64,000 nucleotides of DNA from Planctomycetota bacterium (GCA_029259725.1 JAJDER010000178.1:25557-89556), one strand, 5' to 3'; shown: positions 1 through 10,021, counted from the stretch's first letter. The notes: generated from the sequence alone by a model not told the origin. Program-made: numbers and translations.

Positions 1-1039
1 CGTCGGTGACGTCGATCAACGTGCCGTCGCCCTCGTTGGCGAAGAGCCGGTTCCCGCTGTCGCACCAGGTCGCGTCGGGCAGCGGCACGGCGCCGTCGTA
101 GTAGATCGAGCTGATGAAGAGATCGGGGTCACCGTCGTTGTCGTAGTCGCCGACGGAACACCCCATGCCGCAGACCCCGACACCGAGATGGCCGGTCACG
201 TCGATGAAGTCGAGCGCGCCGTCGTTGCGCCAGTGCTTGCTGGTCTCGAAGTCCCCGGCCCAGACCACGTCCTGGTCCCCGTCGCCATCCATGTCCACGA
301 TGTGCGGGGAGAAGCCGCGGCTGAAGGTGTCGACGACGAGCGCCGGAGTCCGGTCCCTGAACGTCCCGTCGCCCTGGTTCAGGAGCATGCGGTTGTGGTC
401 GTTCTGCTGGCTCGTGCCGACCAGGTCCGGCCGCCCGTCGCCGTCCAGGTCGCCGGCCGCGAGCCCATGGCGTCCGGTGTGGAGGGCGCCGGCCTGCTCC
501 GCCACCTCCGTGAACGTCCCGTCACCACGGGCGCGGAAGAGGGCGTTGCGGTACTCCTGGAGCGTCGTGCCCGACACCGACTTGCCCATCGGAGCCGGGG
601 GCAACGGGCCGAGCGGACCGTTGGGGCCGGAGACCATGGGCCCGTCGACCTGGTCCTCGTAGGTGAGCAGGAAGAGGTCGAGGTCCGCGTCGCCGTCGAA
701 GTCGAACCACATCGGCATGGAGCCCGGGACCATCACGTCCAGGCCGGAGCCGGGTGCCACGTCGATGAAGGTGCCGTCCTGCTGGTTGCGGAACAGGCGG
801 CAGGGTTGCCCGTTGCCGCCGTGCCAGAAGATGTCCTGCCAGCCGTCCTCGTCGAAGTCGGCCACGGCGATGCCCGAGGTCATGACGTGCATGATGTGGG
901 CGGACGGCGTGGCGACGAAGGGGCCGCCCAGCCCCGCCGCGTCGGTGACGTCCGTGAAGGACTGCGCGAAGCCACTGCCGGCGATGGCGACGACGCCCGC
1001 AAGGGCCACGGAAGACCGACGACGATCGATGCGAGACAT
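1..1039 (-). CDS. CRTAC1-like FG-GAP/VCBS repeat secreted protein (3' end truncated by window edge)
   Basis: Reverse-strand translation MSRIDRRRSSVALAGVVAIAGSGFAQSFTDVTDAAGLGG... with repeated DxDxDGxxD motifs; parallels the 5481-7103 and 10119-11813 proteins (e.g. RDRTPALVVDTFSRGFSPHIVDMDGDGD). Confidence 0.85.
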   Translation of the reverse strand, partial: MSRIDRRRSSVALAGVVAIAGSGFAQSFTDVTDAAGLGGPFVATPSAHIMHVMTSGIAVADFDEDGWQDIFWHGGNGQPCRLFRNQQDGTFIDVAPGSGLDVMVPGSMPMWFDFDGDADLDLFLLTYEDQVDGPMVSGPNGPLGPLPPAPMGKSVSGTTLQEYRNALFRARGDGTFTEVAEQAGALHTGRHGLAAGDLDGDGRPDLVGTSQQNDHNRMLLNQGDGTFRDRTPALVVDTFSRGFSPHIVDMDGDGDQDVVWAGDFETSKHWRNDGALDFIDVTGHLGVGVCGMGCSVGDYDNDGDPDLFISSIYYDGAVPLPDATWCDSGNRLFANEGDGTLIDVTD

Positions 1040-1144
1040 GCGTGGGCCTCCTCCCGTTCCTGACCGAACTCTGCCCGTGGTCTCATCAGGGTGTCGGACG
1101 AGATTCTAGTCCCCGCGCGACCGGCGTGGGAAGCGCCCCGGCCC

Positions 1145-1220
1145 TCAGGCCCCCACAACGGGCGGTCAGGCCCCCACGGCGGGCGGTCAGGCCCCCACGG
1201 TCAGGCCCCCGCCGCGGTCG
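1145..1220. repeat. Short tandem repeat (21-bp unit tcaggcccccac(a/g)(a/g)cgggcgg, then shorter units)
   Basis: TCAGGCCCCC recurs at 1145, 1166, 1187 and 1201; the last copy carries the lgt stop codon. Confidence 0.85.
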
Positions 1221-2013
1221 GACTCGTCGTCCGCCGGGAGAGCACGAGCATCCAGACGCCGACCAGCACGGCGGGCACGCTCAGCCACTGCCCCATGCTC
1301 AGGGTCATGTCGATCGAGAAGGCGGCCTGGCGTTCCTTGATGAACTCGATCAGGAAGCGACTGCCGAAGATCAGGATCATGAACAGGCCCACGAGCCGGC
1401 CCGGTGGTGACGAGGGCCCGGCCCTGCGGTACATCGCGCGCAGCAGGAAGAAGATGCCCAGGTAGCTGAGCGCCTCGTAGAGCTGGGCCGGGTGGCGTGG
1501 CACCACCGGCGGCGCGCCGCGCTCGAAGACGACCGCCCAGGGCACGTCGGTGGGCACGCCGATGATCTCGGAGTTGAACACGTTGCCCAGGCGGATGAAG
1601 CAGGAGGTGAGCGCGACCGGCACCGACATGCGGTCGAGCAGCCAGAGGTAGGGCTGATCCGGGTGGCGACGGCTGTAGAAGATCATCGCGATCAGGATCG
1701 CCAGGGTGCCGCCGTGGCTGGCCAGGCCGCCTTCCCAGACGCGCAGGATGGCCAGTGGATCGCCGAGATAGCGCTCGGGCTCGTAGAACAGGCAGTGCCC
1801 GAGCCGCGCCCCCACCACCGTGGCGATCATCATCCAGCCCAGCAGGTTGTCGACAGCCAGCGGGTCCTTGCCTTCACGCCGGTACATGCCCTGCAGGATG
1901 CGATGGCCGATCAGGAAGCCCGAGACGAACATCAGCCCGTACCAGCGCAGCTTGATCGGCCCGAGCTCGAACAGGATCGGGTCCGGGTTCCAGTGGAAGG
2001 CTTCGGCGGGCAC
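1201..2013 (-). CDS. lgt: Prolipoprotein diacylglyceryl transferase
   Basis: 270 aa multi-TM protein with LRWYGLMFVSGF, RLGHCLFYEPE, EGGLASHGG, RLGNVFNSEIIG and PRHPAQLYEAL motifs typical of Lgt. Confidence 0.95.
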   Translation of the reverse strand: MPAEAFHWNPDPILFELGPIKLRWYGLMFVSGFLIGHRILQGMYRREGKDPLAVDNLLGWMMIATVVGARLGHCLFYEPERYLGDPLAILRVWEGGLASHGGTLAILIAMIFYSRRHPDQPYLWLLDRMSVPVALTSCFIRLGNVFNSEIIGVPTDVPWAVVFERGAPPVVPRHPAQLYEALSYLGIFFLLRAMYRRAGPSSPPGRLVGLFMILIFGSRFLIEFIKERQAAFSIDMTLSMGQWLSVPAVLVGVWMLVLSRRTTSPTAAGA

Positions 2014-2166
2014 GGCGGCTCTTCGGGCGGGATCGGGACGACCGGCGCGATCAGGCGCGGACGTCGACCATCGCGCCTGCCGGCCCCCGGATCAATGCCT
2101 CCGGCGATTCCCCGACGCAGCGGCCGCCACTAGGATGAGTCCGTCGTCCCGCCTCCGGAGACCCCG

Positions 2167-3141
2167 ATGCGTTCCCGCCCACGCCGCAATCGCCGCACCG
2201 CCGCCCTGCGCGGCCTGGCCCGCGAGACGCGGCTGGACCCGGGCGCCCTGGTGCTGCCCGTGTTCCTCCACGACGCGGCCGACGAGCCCATCGACGCCAT
2301 GCCCGGCTGCTCGCGCCTCGGGCCCGACGGCCTGCTGACCGAAGTCGAGCGCGCGCTCGAAGTCGGGGTCCACGCCGTGGTGCTGTTCCCCAGGATCCCG
2401 GACGACCAGAAGTCCCGCACCGGCGAGGAGTGCTTCAACGAGCGGGGCCTGATCCCACGCTCGGTCACCGCGCTGAAGGAGCGCTTCGGTGACGAGCTCG
2501 TGGTCATGACCGACGTCGCCCTGGACCCGTACAGCAGCGACGGGCACGACGGCCTGGTCGACGACGACGGCCGCATCCTCAACGACGAGACCGTCGACGT
2601 GCTCTGCCGCCAGGCCCTGGCCCAGGCCCGCGCGGGCGCCGACGTCATCGCGCCGAGCGACATGATGGACGGCCGCATCGGCGCGATCCGCGACACCCTC
2701 GACGACGAGGGCTTCACCGAGGTCGGGTTGCTGAGCTACACGGCCAAGTACGCGTCGGCGTTCTACGGCCCCTTCCGCGGGGCGCTCGACAGCGCGCCCA
2801 GGGCCGGCGACAAGCGCACCTACCAGATGGACCCGGCCAACGTGCGTGAGGCCCTGCGCGAGTTGCAGCTCGATCTCGAGGAGGGCGCCGACATCGTCAT
2901 GGTCAAGCCGGCCGGCGCCTACCTGGATGTGATCTCGGCCCTGGCCGACGAGTCCGACGTGCCCGTGGCCGCCTACCAGGTCAGCGGCGAGTACCTGATG
3001 ATCAAGGCGGCGGCGGCGAGCGGCTGGCTCGACGAGCGCGCGGTGGCGCTCGAGAGCCTGGCTTGCATCCACCGCGCCGGCGCGGACGTGATCTTCACGT
3101 ACTTCGCGCGCGACGCGGCGGCGTGGTTGCGTAGCGGTTGA
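2167..3141 (+). CDS. hemB: Delta-aminolevulinic acid dehydratase (porphobilinogen synthase)
   Basis: 324 aa; active-site segments SYTAKYASAFYGPFR and IVMVKPAGAYLD; Asp-type metal loop DVALDPYSSDGHDG. Confidence 0.96.
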   Translation: MRSRPRRNRRTAALRGLARETRLDPGALVLPVFLHDAADEPIDAMPGCSRLGPDGLLTEVERALEVGVHAVVLFPRIPDDQKSRTGEECFNERGLIPRSVTALKERFGDELVVMTDVALDPYSSDGHDGLVDDDGRILNDETVDVLCRQALAQARAGADVIAPSDMMDGRIGAIRDTLDDEGFTEVGLLSYTAKYASAFYGPFRGALDSAPRAGDKRTYQMDPANVREALRELQLDLEEGADIVMVKPAGAYLDVISALADESDVPVAAYQVSGEYLMIKAAAASGWLDERAVALESLACIHRAGADVIFTYFARDAAAWLRSG

Positions 3142-3165
3142 GGAGCGCGGCGTCCGAGAATCGGA

Positions 3166-5004
3166 CTACTTGACGACAAGCGTGGCGGCGCTCGTGAGCG
3201 TCCCGCCCTGGGTTGCACCGGTCTCGTGAACCCAGGCCTGGAGCAGGATCGGCAATCCCACCAAGACCGGGTCGGTCGGAATCACGGCCGGAAGGTCCAG
3301 GCGCCCCGAGGGCCCGAGTGGCAGGGCGATGGGGCCGAGGAAGGGCGGCAGCATCGCCAGCTCACCACCGAACTTGGGCAACGGAATCGTCCCAGGGATG
3401 GCCCCGACCAGGAGTTCGGCGACGTGATCCGGAGGCCCCACGACGGTGATCGTCACACGACCACCGAGTTGCACGACACCGCCGATGAGGATGCCTGTCT
3501 CGATCAGATCATGCCGCGTGTCGACGGCCGGCGCGTACAGGCTTTGAGTGATGCCACTGGGCCAGAAGACGACAATGCGATCGAGAGCGTCGTCGGTACC
3601 GAGGCCGATCTGCCGGATCGGGCTGTCCGTGTTGCCGAATCCCTTGCCGGCGGCAAGATGTGTCCAGAACTGGTTCCCAGCTGTCGTGACCGCCTGAAGG
3701 CGCGCCCCCACCGCTGATCTGTTGCTGGCGACGCCCTCCAATCCGACCTTCACCCAGTGGTTGGCATTGCCGTGGTTGAGCAGCAGGTAGTTGGCCTCGA
3801 GCGTGTCGAGCAGTGGGTGGGGCCCGCCTGAGTTGATGTACATGTCCACGTCGCCGTCGTCGTCGATGTCGCCGAAGACACTCCCGTGGCTGCGGGTCAT
3901 CCCCAAGGCGGCCAGGCCGCTGCTGAACGTCACGTTGGTCGCGATCAACCCTCCGGATCCGTTCGGGGTCATCTTGAGCAAGACGTCCGTCGAGGCTGCC
4001 TGGGGGCTGCCCGTGCCCATGTAGATCTCGGGGTATCCGTCGTTGTCGAGATCGCCGCTGTTGTGGCCCATGTCCTCCTGTCCGGTCATCCCGACGGCCG
4101 AGGACACGTCCAAGAACGTCCCGTCGCCCAGGTTGATGAACAGCCGCGAGATCGTGAGGACGACTTCCACCTGGTACTTGGGGTCGTACAAGTCCATCCA
4201 ACCGTCGTTGTTGAAGTCCTCGAACACGAGGCCGAAGTTCCGGCCAGGGGAGGACACCCCCGCAGCCTCGGCGATGTCCTCGAAGGTGCCATCGCCGTTG
4301 TTGCGGAGGAGCAGGTTGGCGCCCTCCGCGTCCCCTGCTGCGAGATCTGGCCAACCATCGTTGTCGATGTCGCCCGAACTGCAGTGACGGAAGCCGCCAA
4401 GGATCCCGGCAAGTCCCGCACTCGCGGTCTGATCCGAGAAGACCAAGTCGCCCTCATTGTGGAGCAAGGCGATCTGGCCGAGTCCGAAGGAAAGCACCGC
4501 ATCGCCCGTGAGGAACACATCGAGCAGGCCGTCGCGGTCGTAGTCCAGGAGCGTGATACCGTGGTTGGCGAGGGGTCCACCTAGATCACCCGCCTGCGTG
4601 GACACATCGGTGAAGACCCCGAGCGTGTCAAGGTCGTTACGCAGGACCGTCACCACTTGCAGCGCGTAGAACCCTCCGTTGGCGATGACGACATCCGGAT
4701 CGCCGTCGTTGTCGAGGTCCGCGGCGGCCATGCCCCAACTGTTGCTGTCGAAGTCCGGCGCGATGCCCCACGCGGCGCTCATGTCCGTGAAGGTGTGGTC
4801 CGGGTTCTGTTTGAAGAACCTGTTCGGTTGGGAGTCGTTCGAGGTCGCGAGGTCGAGGAGCCCGTCGCCATCGAAATCGACCATGGCCGCACCCCGGCCG
4901 AACGTGGGGACATTCACGCCGAACTGGCCTGCCGCCTCGGTGAATTGAAGCTGGGCCGCGGCGGCACCGGACAGGAGCAGGATGCCAATGAGACTTTGCA
5001 ACAT
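3166..5004 (-). CDS. FG-GAP repeat / ASPIC-UnbV (CRTAC1 family) secreted protein
   Basis: Start MLQSLIGILLLSGAAAAQLQFTEAAGQFG; many DxDxDG repeats; UnbV-like GNANHWVKVGLEGVASNRSAVGARLQAVT followed by a C-terminal beta-rich extension. Confidence 0.88.
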   Translation of the reverse strand: MLQSLIGILLLSGAAAAQLQFTEAAGQFGVNVPTFGRGAAMVDFDGDGLLDLATSNDSQPNRFFKQNPDHTFTDMSAAWGIAPDFDSNSWGMAAADLDNDGDPDVVIANGGFYALQVVTVLRNDLDTLGVFTDVSTQAGDLGGPLANHGITLLDYDRDGLLDVFLTGDAVLSFGLGQIALLHNEGDLVFSDQTASAGLAGILGGFRHCSSGDIDNDGWPDLAAGDAEGANLLLRNNGDGTFEDIAEAAGVSSPGRNFGLVFEDFNNDGWMDLYDPKYQVEVVLTISRLFINLGDGTFLDVSSAVGMTGQEDMGHNSGDLDNDGYPEIYMGTGSPQAASTDVLLKMTPNGSGGLIATNVTFSSGLAALGMTRSHGSVFGDIDDDGDVDMYINSGGPHPLLDTLEANYLLLNHGNANHWVKVGLEGVASNRSAVGARLQAVTTAGNQFWTHLAAGKGFGNTDSPIRQIGLGTDDALDRIVVFWPSGITQSLYAPAVDTRHDLIETGILIGGVVQLGGRVTITVVGPPDHVAELLVGAIPGTIPLPKFGGELAMLPPFLGPIALPLGPSGRLDLPAVIPTDPVLVGLPILLQAWVHETGATQGGTLTSAATLVVK

Positions 5005-5124
5005 GATGGAGACCTTCCTGCCCGAAGATGCACCGACGATACCACGCGGAGAAACCGGCGGAGTGCCTCTCCCGTTGATGATCCCCGGTTCGTGGGGTGG
5101 TCGCTGCCGAGCACTTGGCATCGA

Positions 5125-5424
5125 TCAGCGCTTCTGAGGCGGATCCGCGGTCTCGACGACGACGATGCGCCGGTTGACGGGCACGGGGAGCCGAACCAGA
5201 CCTTGTGGGAGCCCTGCGACATGAAGTGGCTCCCGGCCTCGACGTGCCGGTGCTGCCGCGTGCCGTCGCCCTGGGTCACGATGATGCGCGCGCCGATCCC
5301 CTTGGAGTTCGACTCGACACCCTGCAGCTCGACTTCGAGCCAGCTGCCCAGGCCCGTCGGGTCACCGCTCCACAGCGTCAGCCCCACGTCGCTGTTGCTG
5401 ACCAGGATGTCGCCCGGCGGGCCC
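5125..5424 (-). pseudogene. Remnant of a CRTAC1/ASPIC-UnbV paralog (5'-truncated, internal frame-disrupting deletion)
   Basis: Minus-strand GDILVSNSDVGLTLWSGDPTGLGSWLEVELQGVESNSKGIGARIIVTQGDGTRQHRHVEAGSHFMSQGSHKVWFGS matches the UnbV region of neighbours; the terminal VPVNRRIVVVETADPPQKR* continues in another frame and the N-terminal repeats are absent. Confidence 0.75.
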
Positions 5425-5480
5425 GGGTAAGTGCGTGCGTGCTCCCCGCTCGTAGCCGGCGCACACTCCAGAGTTGCCGG

Positions 5481-7103
5481 TCAGCGAGGCTCGGTCACGA
5501 TGAGCTTCTGGTCTACCGGTACGTTGAGTAGGGTCTGGATGACACCGTTCGGCCAGACGACTTTGATGCGCACGACCGTGTTGTCTGCCGTGCCGAAGCG
5601 CGCAGCCAGTGGGGGCTGGGAGAGGTAGTTGCTCCCGCACTCCACGACATGCGTCTGCTTGGGCAGCGTCCCCGCACGCACTTCGATCTTTGCCCCGATG
5701 CCCCTTGAGTTCATGGATGTGGAGCGCAACTCCACATCTATGTAGTGGCCTACCACCGAGCCCGGATCATTGCGGTAGAGGGTCAGGCCCGTGTTGTTGT
5801 TGGAGATCAGGATGTCGAGAGCGCCATCATGGTCGTAGTCGAGCAGGACGAGGCCGCGCCCCTGGTCGCCGTCATCGATACCGAGCGCGACCGCCTGATC
5901 CGTGAAGACACCGGAACCGTCGTTGACGAACACCCGGACCTTGTCCTGATTGAATCCGAAGACCTCGTCCGCATACCAGCCGTTGGTCATGACGATGTCG
6001 AGATCGCCGTCGTTGTCGATGTCGCCGAAGTCTGTGCCCCAGCCCCAGCCGCCGTCACGAACGCCGGCCTGATCCGTCATGTCGGCGAAGGTCCCGTCCC
6101 CGTTGTTCACGTAGAGACGGTTGCCGGAGTCGCCCCAATTCGACTCGGGGAGTGGCTCGACGCCGTCGTAGTAGATCGAAGTCGTGAAGACGTCGATGTC
6201 ACCATCATTGTCGTAGTCGGCGACTGTGCACCCCATGCCGTTCTCGTCGGTCCCGAAGCCGACGGCAGCCGTGACGTCCACGAAGTCCAGGTTTCCGTCA
6301 TTTCGGAAGAACTTCGACGTGTTGAAGTCGCCCGACCAGAAGACGTCATGGTCACCGTCGCCGTCCATGTCGACGATGTGCGGGGAGAACCCGCGGCTGA
6401 AGGTGTCACCGATGACCGCCGGCGTCCGGTCCTTGAACGTTCCGTCGCCCTGGTTGATGAGCATGCGGTTGGTGTCGCCGTTGTGGCTCACACCGACGAG
6501 ATCGATCAGCCCGTCGCCGTCGAGGTCACCGGCGGCGAGACCATATCGCCCGGTATGGAGCACGCCCGCCTCCTCGGCGACCTCGGTGAACGTCCCGTCG
6601 CCGTCATTGCGATACAGGAAGTTGCGATAGGTGTGGACCCAGTGGCCCAATCCGCTGCCGAGCCCTCCGCCTGGCGCCGGCGGCCCCGAGAAACCGCCAC
6701 CCGGCCCCTGGGCCATCGCCGGTGGGAGGGAGTCCTCGTAGGTCAGGAGGAAGAGGTCGAGGTCCGCGTCATTGTCATAGTCCATCCAGAGGGGCATCGA
6801 ACCGGGAACCTGATCGTCGACGCCCGCTTCCGCGGCGAGATTGGTGAATGTCCCGTCCCCGTTGTTGTGGAACAGCTTGTTCGGCTGACCGCTGCCGCCG
6901 TGCCAGAAGATGTCGTCCCAGCCATCGTCGTCGTAGTCACCAACGGCCGCCCCGGACGTCATGACCCACGTCTTCCAGAACTCCGAAGCCTTGACGAAGG
7001 GACCCCCGAGACCTGCGGAATCCGTGACGTCGGTGAAAGACTGGGCTGCCATGCCGCCAGCAAGAAGGAGCGTCGACGCCCCCGCGATCCATGCCCGAAT
7101 CAT
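5481..7103 (-). CDS. CRTAC1-like FG-GAP/ASPIC-UnbV secreted protein
   Basis: Start MIRAWIAGASTLLLAGGMAAQSFTDVTDSAGLGG; repeated DYDDDGWDDIFWHGGSGQPNKLFHNNGDGTF; ends in UnbV IDVELRSTSMNSRGIGAKIEVRAG...KVVWPNGVIQTLLNVPVDQKLIVTEPR. Confidence 0.88.
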   Translation of the reverse strand: MIRAWIAGASTLLLAGGMAAQSFTDVTDSAGLGGPFVKASEFWKTWVMTSGAAVGDYDDDGWDDIFWHGGSGQPNKLFHNNGDGTFTNLAAEAGVDDQVPGSMPLWMDYDNDADLDLFLLTYEDSLPPAMAQGPGGGFSGPPAPGGGLGSGLGHWVHTYRNFLYRNDGDGTFTEVAEEAGVLHTGRYGLAAGDLDGDGLIDLVGVSHNGDTNRMLINQGDGTFKDRTPAVIGDTFSRGFSPHIVDMDGDGDHDVFWSGDFNTSKFFRNDGNLDFVDVTAAVGFGTDENGMGCTVADYDNDGDIDVFTTSIYYDGVEPLPESNWGDSGNRLYVNNGDGTFADMTDQAGVRDGGWGWGTDFGDIDNDGDLDIVMTNGWYADEVFGFNQDKVRVFVNDGSGVFTDQAVALGIDDGDQGRGLVLLDYDHDGALDILISNNNTGLTLYRNDPGSVVGHYIDVELRSTSMNSRGIGAKIEVRAGTLPKQTHVVECGSNYLSQPPLAARFGTADNTVVRIKVVWPNGVIQTLLNVPVDQKLIVTEPR

Positions 7104-7426
7104 GTGCGCTTCCCCGGGGGCCCGGAGAGCGCAGCGCCGAGCCCGCGTTGTCGATGAATCTGCCCATTGCGCCAGCCCTTGCCGGGCGGGCTCTGCTGGC
7201 AGTCTAACCGACTTCGAGGACGGCGTGGGGGGAGGCACGAGACCGGTGCACGTCCGAGACTCGTCGCCCGTGCAGAACCGAGACGGAGACTGGGTTTGCT
7301 CCCAGGATGCCTGCATGTCAGCTTCAGAACTGGAACAGCCAAACGGCGCGTCGTGCGTGGCACAGGACGGCCGGACGAGGCCGAAGAGGACCACGAACGA
7401 GAGCCCGGCAAGGGGGGTCCTGACAG

Positions 7427-10021
7427 TCAGTACGCGTAGGCTTCGGTGTGCACGATCACACCGTCGACGAGGACGTCGAAGGTCCCCGTCGCCTGCGGCC
7501 CGTAGGTGAAGGCGATGTCCTTCTCCAGGATGATCGGGAACTCGCCGTCGTCCTGCGGCGCCATCAGATCGGTGCGCACGGTGAGCTCCGGGGTCCCCGG
7601 ATCACTGTGCACGTCGATGACCAGGTTGGCGGCCGGTCCGAGCCGGCGCCCCGCGGCGTCGCGCGGCGTCAACACGGCCTTGTACATGTGCGCGCCCGCC
7701 TGGTGGATCGGGTTCGGCTGCTCGGCGTAGAAGCTGGTTTGTCCCGGGTCGACGGCGCCGCCCACCTCGACCCGGATGTTCATGCCGGTGAGGATCCCAT
7801 CGACCTTCACGTTGAAGACCACTGTCGTGGCGATCGGCGGGCCCGTGAAGGTGAAGACGTAGCGGCCGTCACCGAGATCGCTGCTGCTGTCGGGCTGGGC
7901 GCCGCTGGTCGCGGCGATGTCCACGTCGTGGCCCGGGCCGAGCGCCACACCACGGCTGTCACAGGGCGTGCACTCGATGCTGAAGCTCTGGCTGGTGGGG
8001 CGGATCGCCTCGGGGCGCACGAACACGTGGCTCGACGGGCCGTCACAGCCCCCCACCACCTGCACGCTCGGGCGGATCATGGGCACGAAGCCGTTGAAGC
8101 TCGTCTCGACGCGGTACTCCCCGGACACGGCCGGCACGTCGAAGGTCCGAGTGAACTCGTTGCCGGCCACCCAGGCCACCGGACCCGTCGCCGTGGCGCC
8201 GGGCATCTCGATGGTGACGACGGCGTTCTCGTCCAGCGGGACGCCCTGGGCGTCGTGGGCGAAGACCGTGACCGGAAGGGTAGTCGGTGCGCCCGACAGG
8301 CCGGAGCCCAGCGCAGGCACGGTCTGGATCGGGACGTCGAAGAGCACCGGTTCGACCGCCAGCAACTCGCTCCCCGCGGGCACGGCGCCGTAGCGCAGCC
8401 GCAGGCCCGAGGGCATGGTCACCACGAGGTCCGCGTCCGGCTCGTAGCCGAGGGCGAGGAGTTCCTCCTTGGCGTTGTCGCTCACCGTGGAGCCCTGCGC
8501 GCCGATCATGCGCAGGTGCGAGAGGCCGCCGGCCCCGTTGCGCTGGATCTTGGCGCCGATGCCGTGGGGCGCCGACGTTCCCGCCTGCACCTCGACCATG
8601 ATGCCGCCCTGGCCGTAGCGCGGGATCTGGTTCTCGTAGTACCGCAGGCGACCGGCGGTCTCGACGATGAACACGTCGACGTCACCGTCCCCATCCATGT
8701 CGCCGATGGCGGCGGCGCGCTCGTCGTTCAGGTCGGTCAGGTCGAAGCGATAGCTCCCGTCACCGAAGACGAAGTCCACTTCCGGCCCGAGGCCACGGAA
8801 CAGGAAGTCACGCTGCTTGAGCGGCCACTGAGTCTGAGCCCCGCCGCCCGTGACGTGACCGTTCACGACGAGCAGGTCGACCCACGGGTCCATGTCGGCG
8901 TTGAAGAAGCTGGTGCCCCAGCCCACGGCTCCGTCGGTGAGCCCGAAGTTGAGGTAGTCGGGGACCACGGCGGCCGAGACGTTGTACTCGTCGTCGGCAC
9001 GCTCCCACGGCGTGCCCGTCGTCTCCCACTCGTGGTTGATGAGCAGGTGGTTGGCGTGGACGTCGGTCTTGTAGATGTCGAAGTCGCCGTCGTAGTCCAC
9101 GTCGGCGATGGCGATCCCCATGATGCCGGCCTGCGTGTTGGCGCCGCTGTCGGGCGCGGTGTCGATCCAGGTGCCGTCGGGCTGACCGGCCAGGAAGTTG
9201 TCCAGCGAGTTGTTGGCCATGCCGGTGGCGTTGGTGGCCAGCCAGTCCTGGCCGGTGACGACGTCGGGCAGGCCGTCGCCGTTGAAGTCGCCCAGCGCCA
9301 CGACGTGGGTCGAGCCGGCGACGTCGAGGCCCACCTCGGCCGACAGGTCGGTGAAGGTGCCATCGCCGTTGTTGCGGTAGTAGTGGTTCGGCGTGGCGTG
9401 GAACTCGGCCACGTACAGGTCGAGCCAGCCGTCGAGGTCCAGGTCGTGGAAGCGGGCGTGGAGGCTGTGGCCCGACCCGATCGTGCCGGTCAGGCTGGTG
9501 ATGTCGGTGAAGACACCCGTCCCGTCGTTGCGGTACATGCGGCTGCGGCCGGGTGCGGGCACGCCGTCGAAGCCGGGGTCCAGGGAACCCAGGAACAGGT
9601 CCAGGTCGCCGTCGTTGTCGATGTCGCCCAGCGCGACGCAGCGATCGAACTCGCCGGTCTCGATGCCGGACGCGGCGGTGACGTCGACGAACTGGGTGCC
9701 CTCGTTGAGGAACACCGCGTTCCTGGAGAGACCGCCGGCCGCGACGAGATCCAGGTCACCATCGCCGTCGAGGTCGCCCAAGGCCACGCCGCTGCCCGAG
9801 AAGCTGTGCATGGGCGAGCCGTTGATGCGGTCAATGCCACTCACCGCCGTGTGCGCGATGCCCAGCTCGAGGGCGCGCTCGACGAAGCCTTCCGAGGGTG
9901 GGTGGATCTTCGCGCTCGAACGAGGATCCAGGCTGAAGCCCTGGGCGGACAGGGCAGTCGCCGTGACGACGAGCGCCACCGCGAGACGAATCGTGTGTGA
10001 GGTCCGGGTGTCATGCCCCAT
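7427..10021 (-). CDS. FG-GAP/VCBS repeat secreted protein with long C-terminal Ig-like region
   Basis: 864 aa; signal peptide, many DxDGDGDxD repeats, UnbV-like VQAGTSAPHGIGAKIQRNGAG, then several beta-rich segments. Confidence 0.85.
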   Translation of the reverse strand: MGHDTRTSHTIRLAVALVVTATALSAQGFSLDPRSSAKIHPPSEGFVERALELGIAHTAVSGIDRINGSPMHSFSGSGVALGDLDGDGDLDLVAAGGLSRNAVFLNEGTQFVDVTAASGIETGEFDRCVALGDIDNDGDLDLFLGSLDPGFDGVPAPGRSRMYRNDGTGVFTDITSLTGTIGSGHSLHARFHDLDLDGWLDLYVAEFHATPNHYYRNNGDGTFTDLSAEVGLDVAGSTHVVALGDFNGDGLPDVVTGQDWLATNATGMANNSLDNFLAGQPDGTWIDTAPDSGANTQAGIMGIAIADVDYDGDFDIYKTDVHANHLLINHEWETTGTPWERADDEYNVSAAVVPDYLNFGLTDGAVGWGTSFFNADMDPWVDLLVVNGHVTGGGAQTQWPLKQRDFLFRGLGPEVDFVFGDGSYRFDLTDLNDERAAAIGDMDGDGDVDVFIVETAGRLRYYENQIPRYGQGGIMVEVQAGTSAPHGIGAKIQRNGAGGLSHLRMIGAQGSTVSDNAKEELLALGYEPDADLVVTMPSGLRLRYGAVPAGSELLAVEPVLFDVPIQTVPALGSGLSGAPTTLPVTVFAHDAQGVPLDENAVVTIEMPGATATGPVAWVAGNEFTRTFDVPAVSGEYRVETSFNGFVPMIRPSVQVVGGCDGPSSHVFVRPEAIRPTSQSFSIECTPCDSRGVALGPGHDVDIAATSGAQPDSSSDLGDGRYVFTFTGPPIATTVVFNVKVDGILTGMNIRVEVGGAVDPGQTSFYAEQPNPIHQAGAHMYKAVLTPRDAAGRRLGPAANLVIDVHSDPGTPELTVRTDLMAPQDDGEFPIILEKDIAFTYGPQATGTFDVLVDGVIVHTEAYAY

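Noticed and set aside
5362-5640. 92-aa minus-strand ORF between CRTAC1 genes
   Set aside because: Frame-shifted reading over the pseudogene edge and the neighbouring gene; no coherent domain.
7448-10000. 850-aa plus-strand ORF
   Set aside because: Exactly antisense to the FG-GAP gene; its V/D/H-rich repeats mirror the DxDGDG codons of the real gene.
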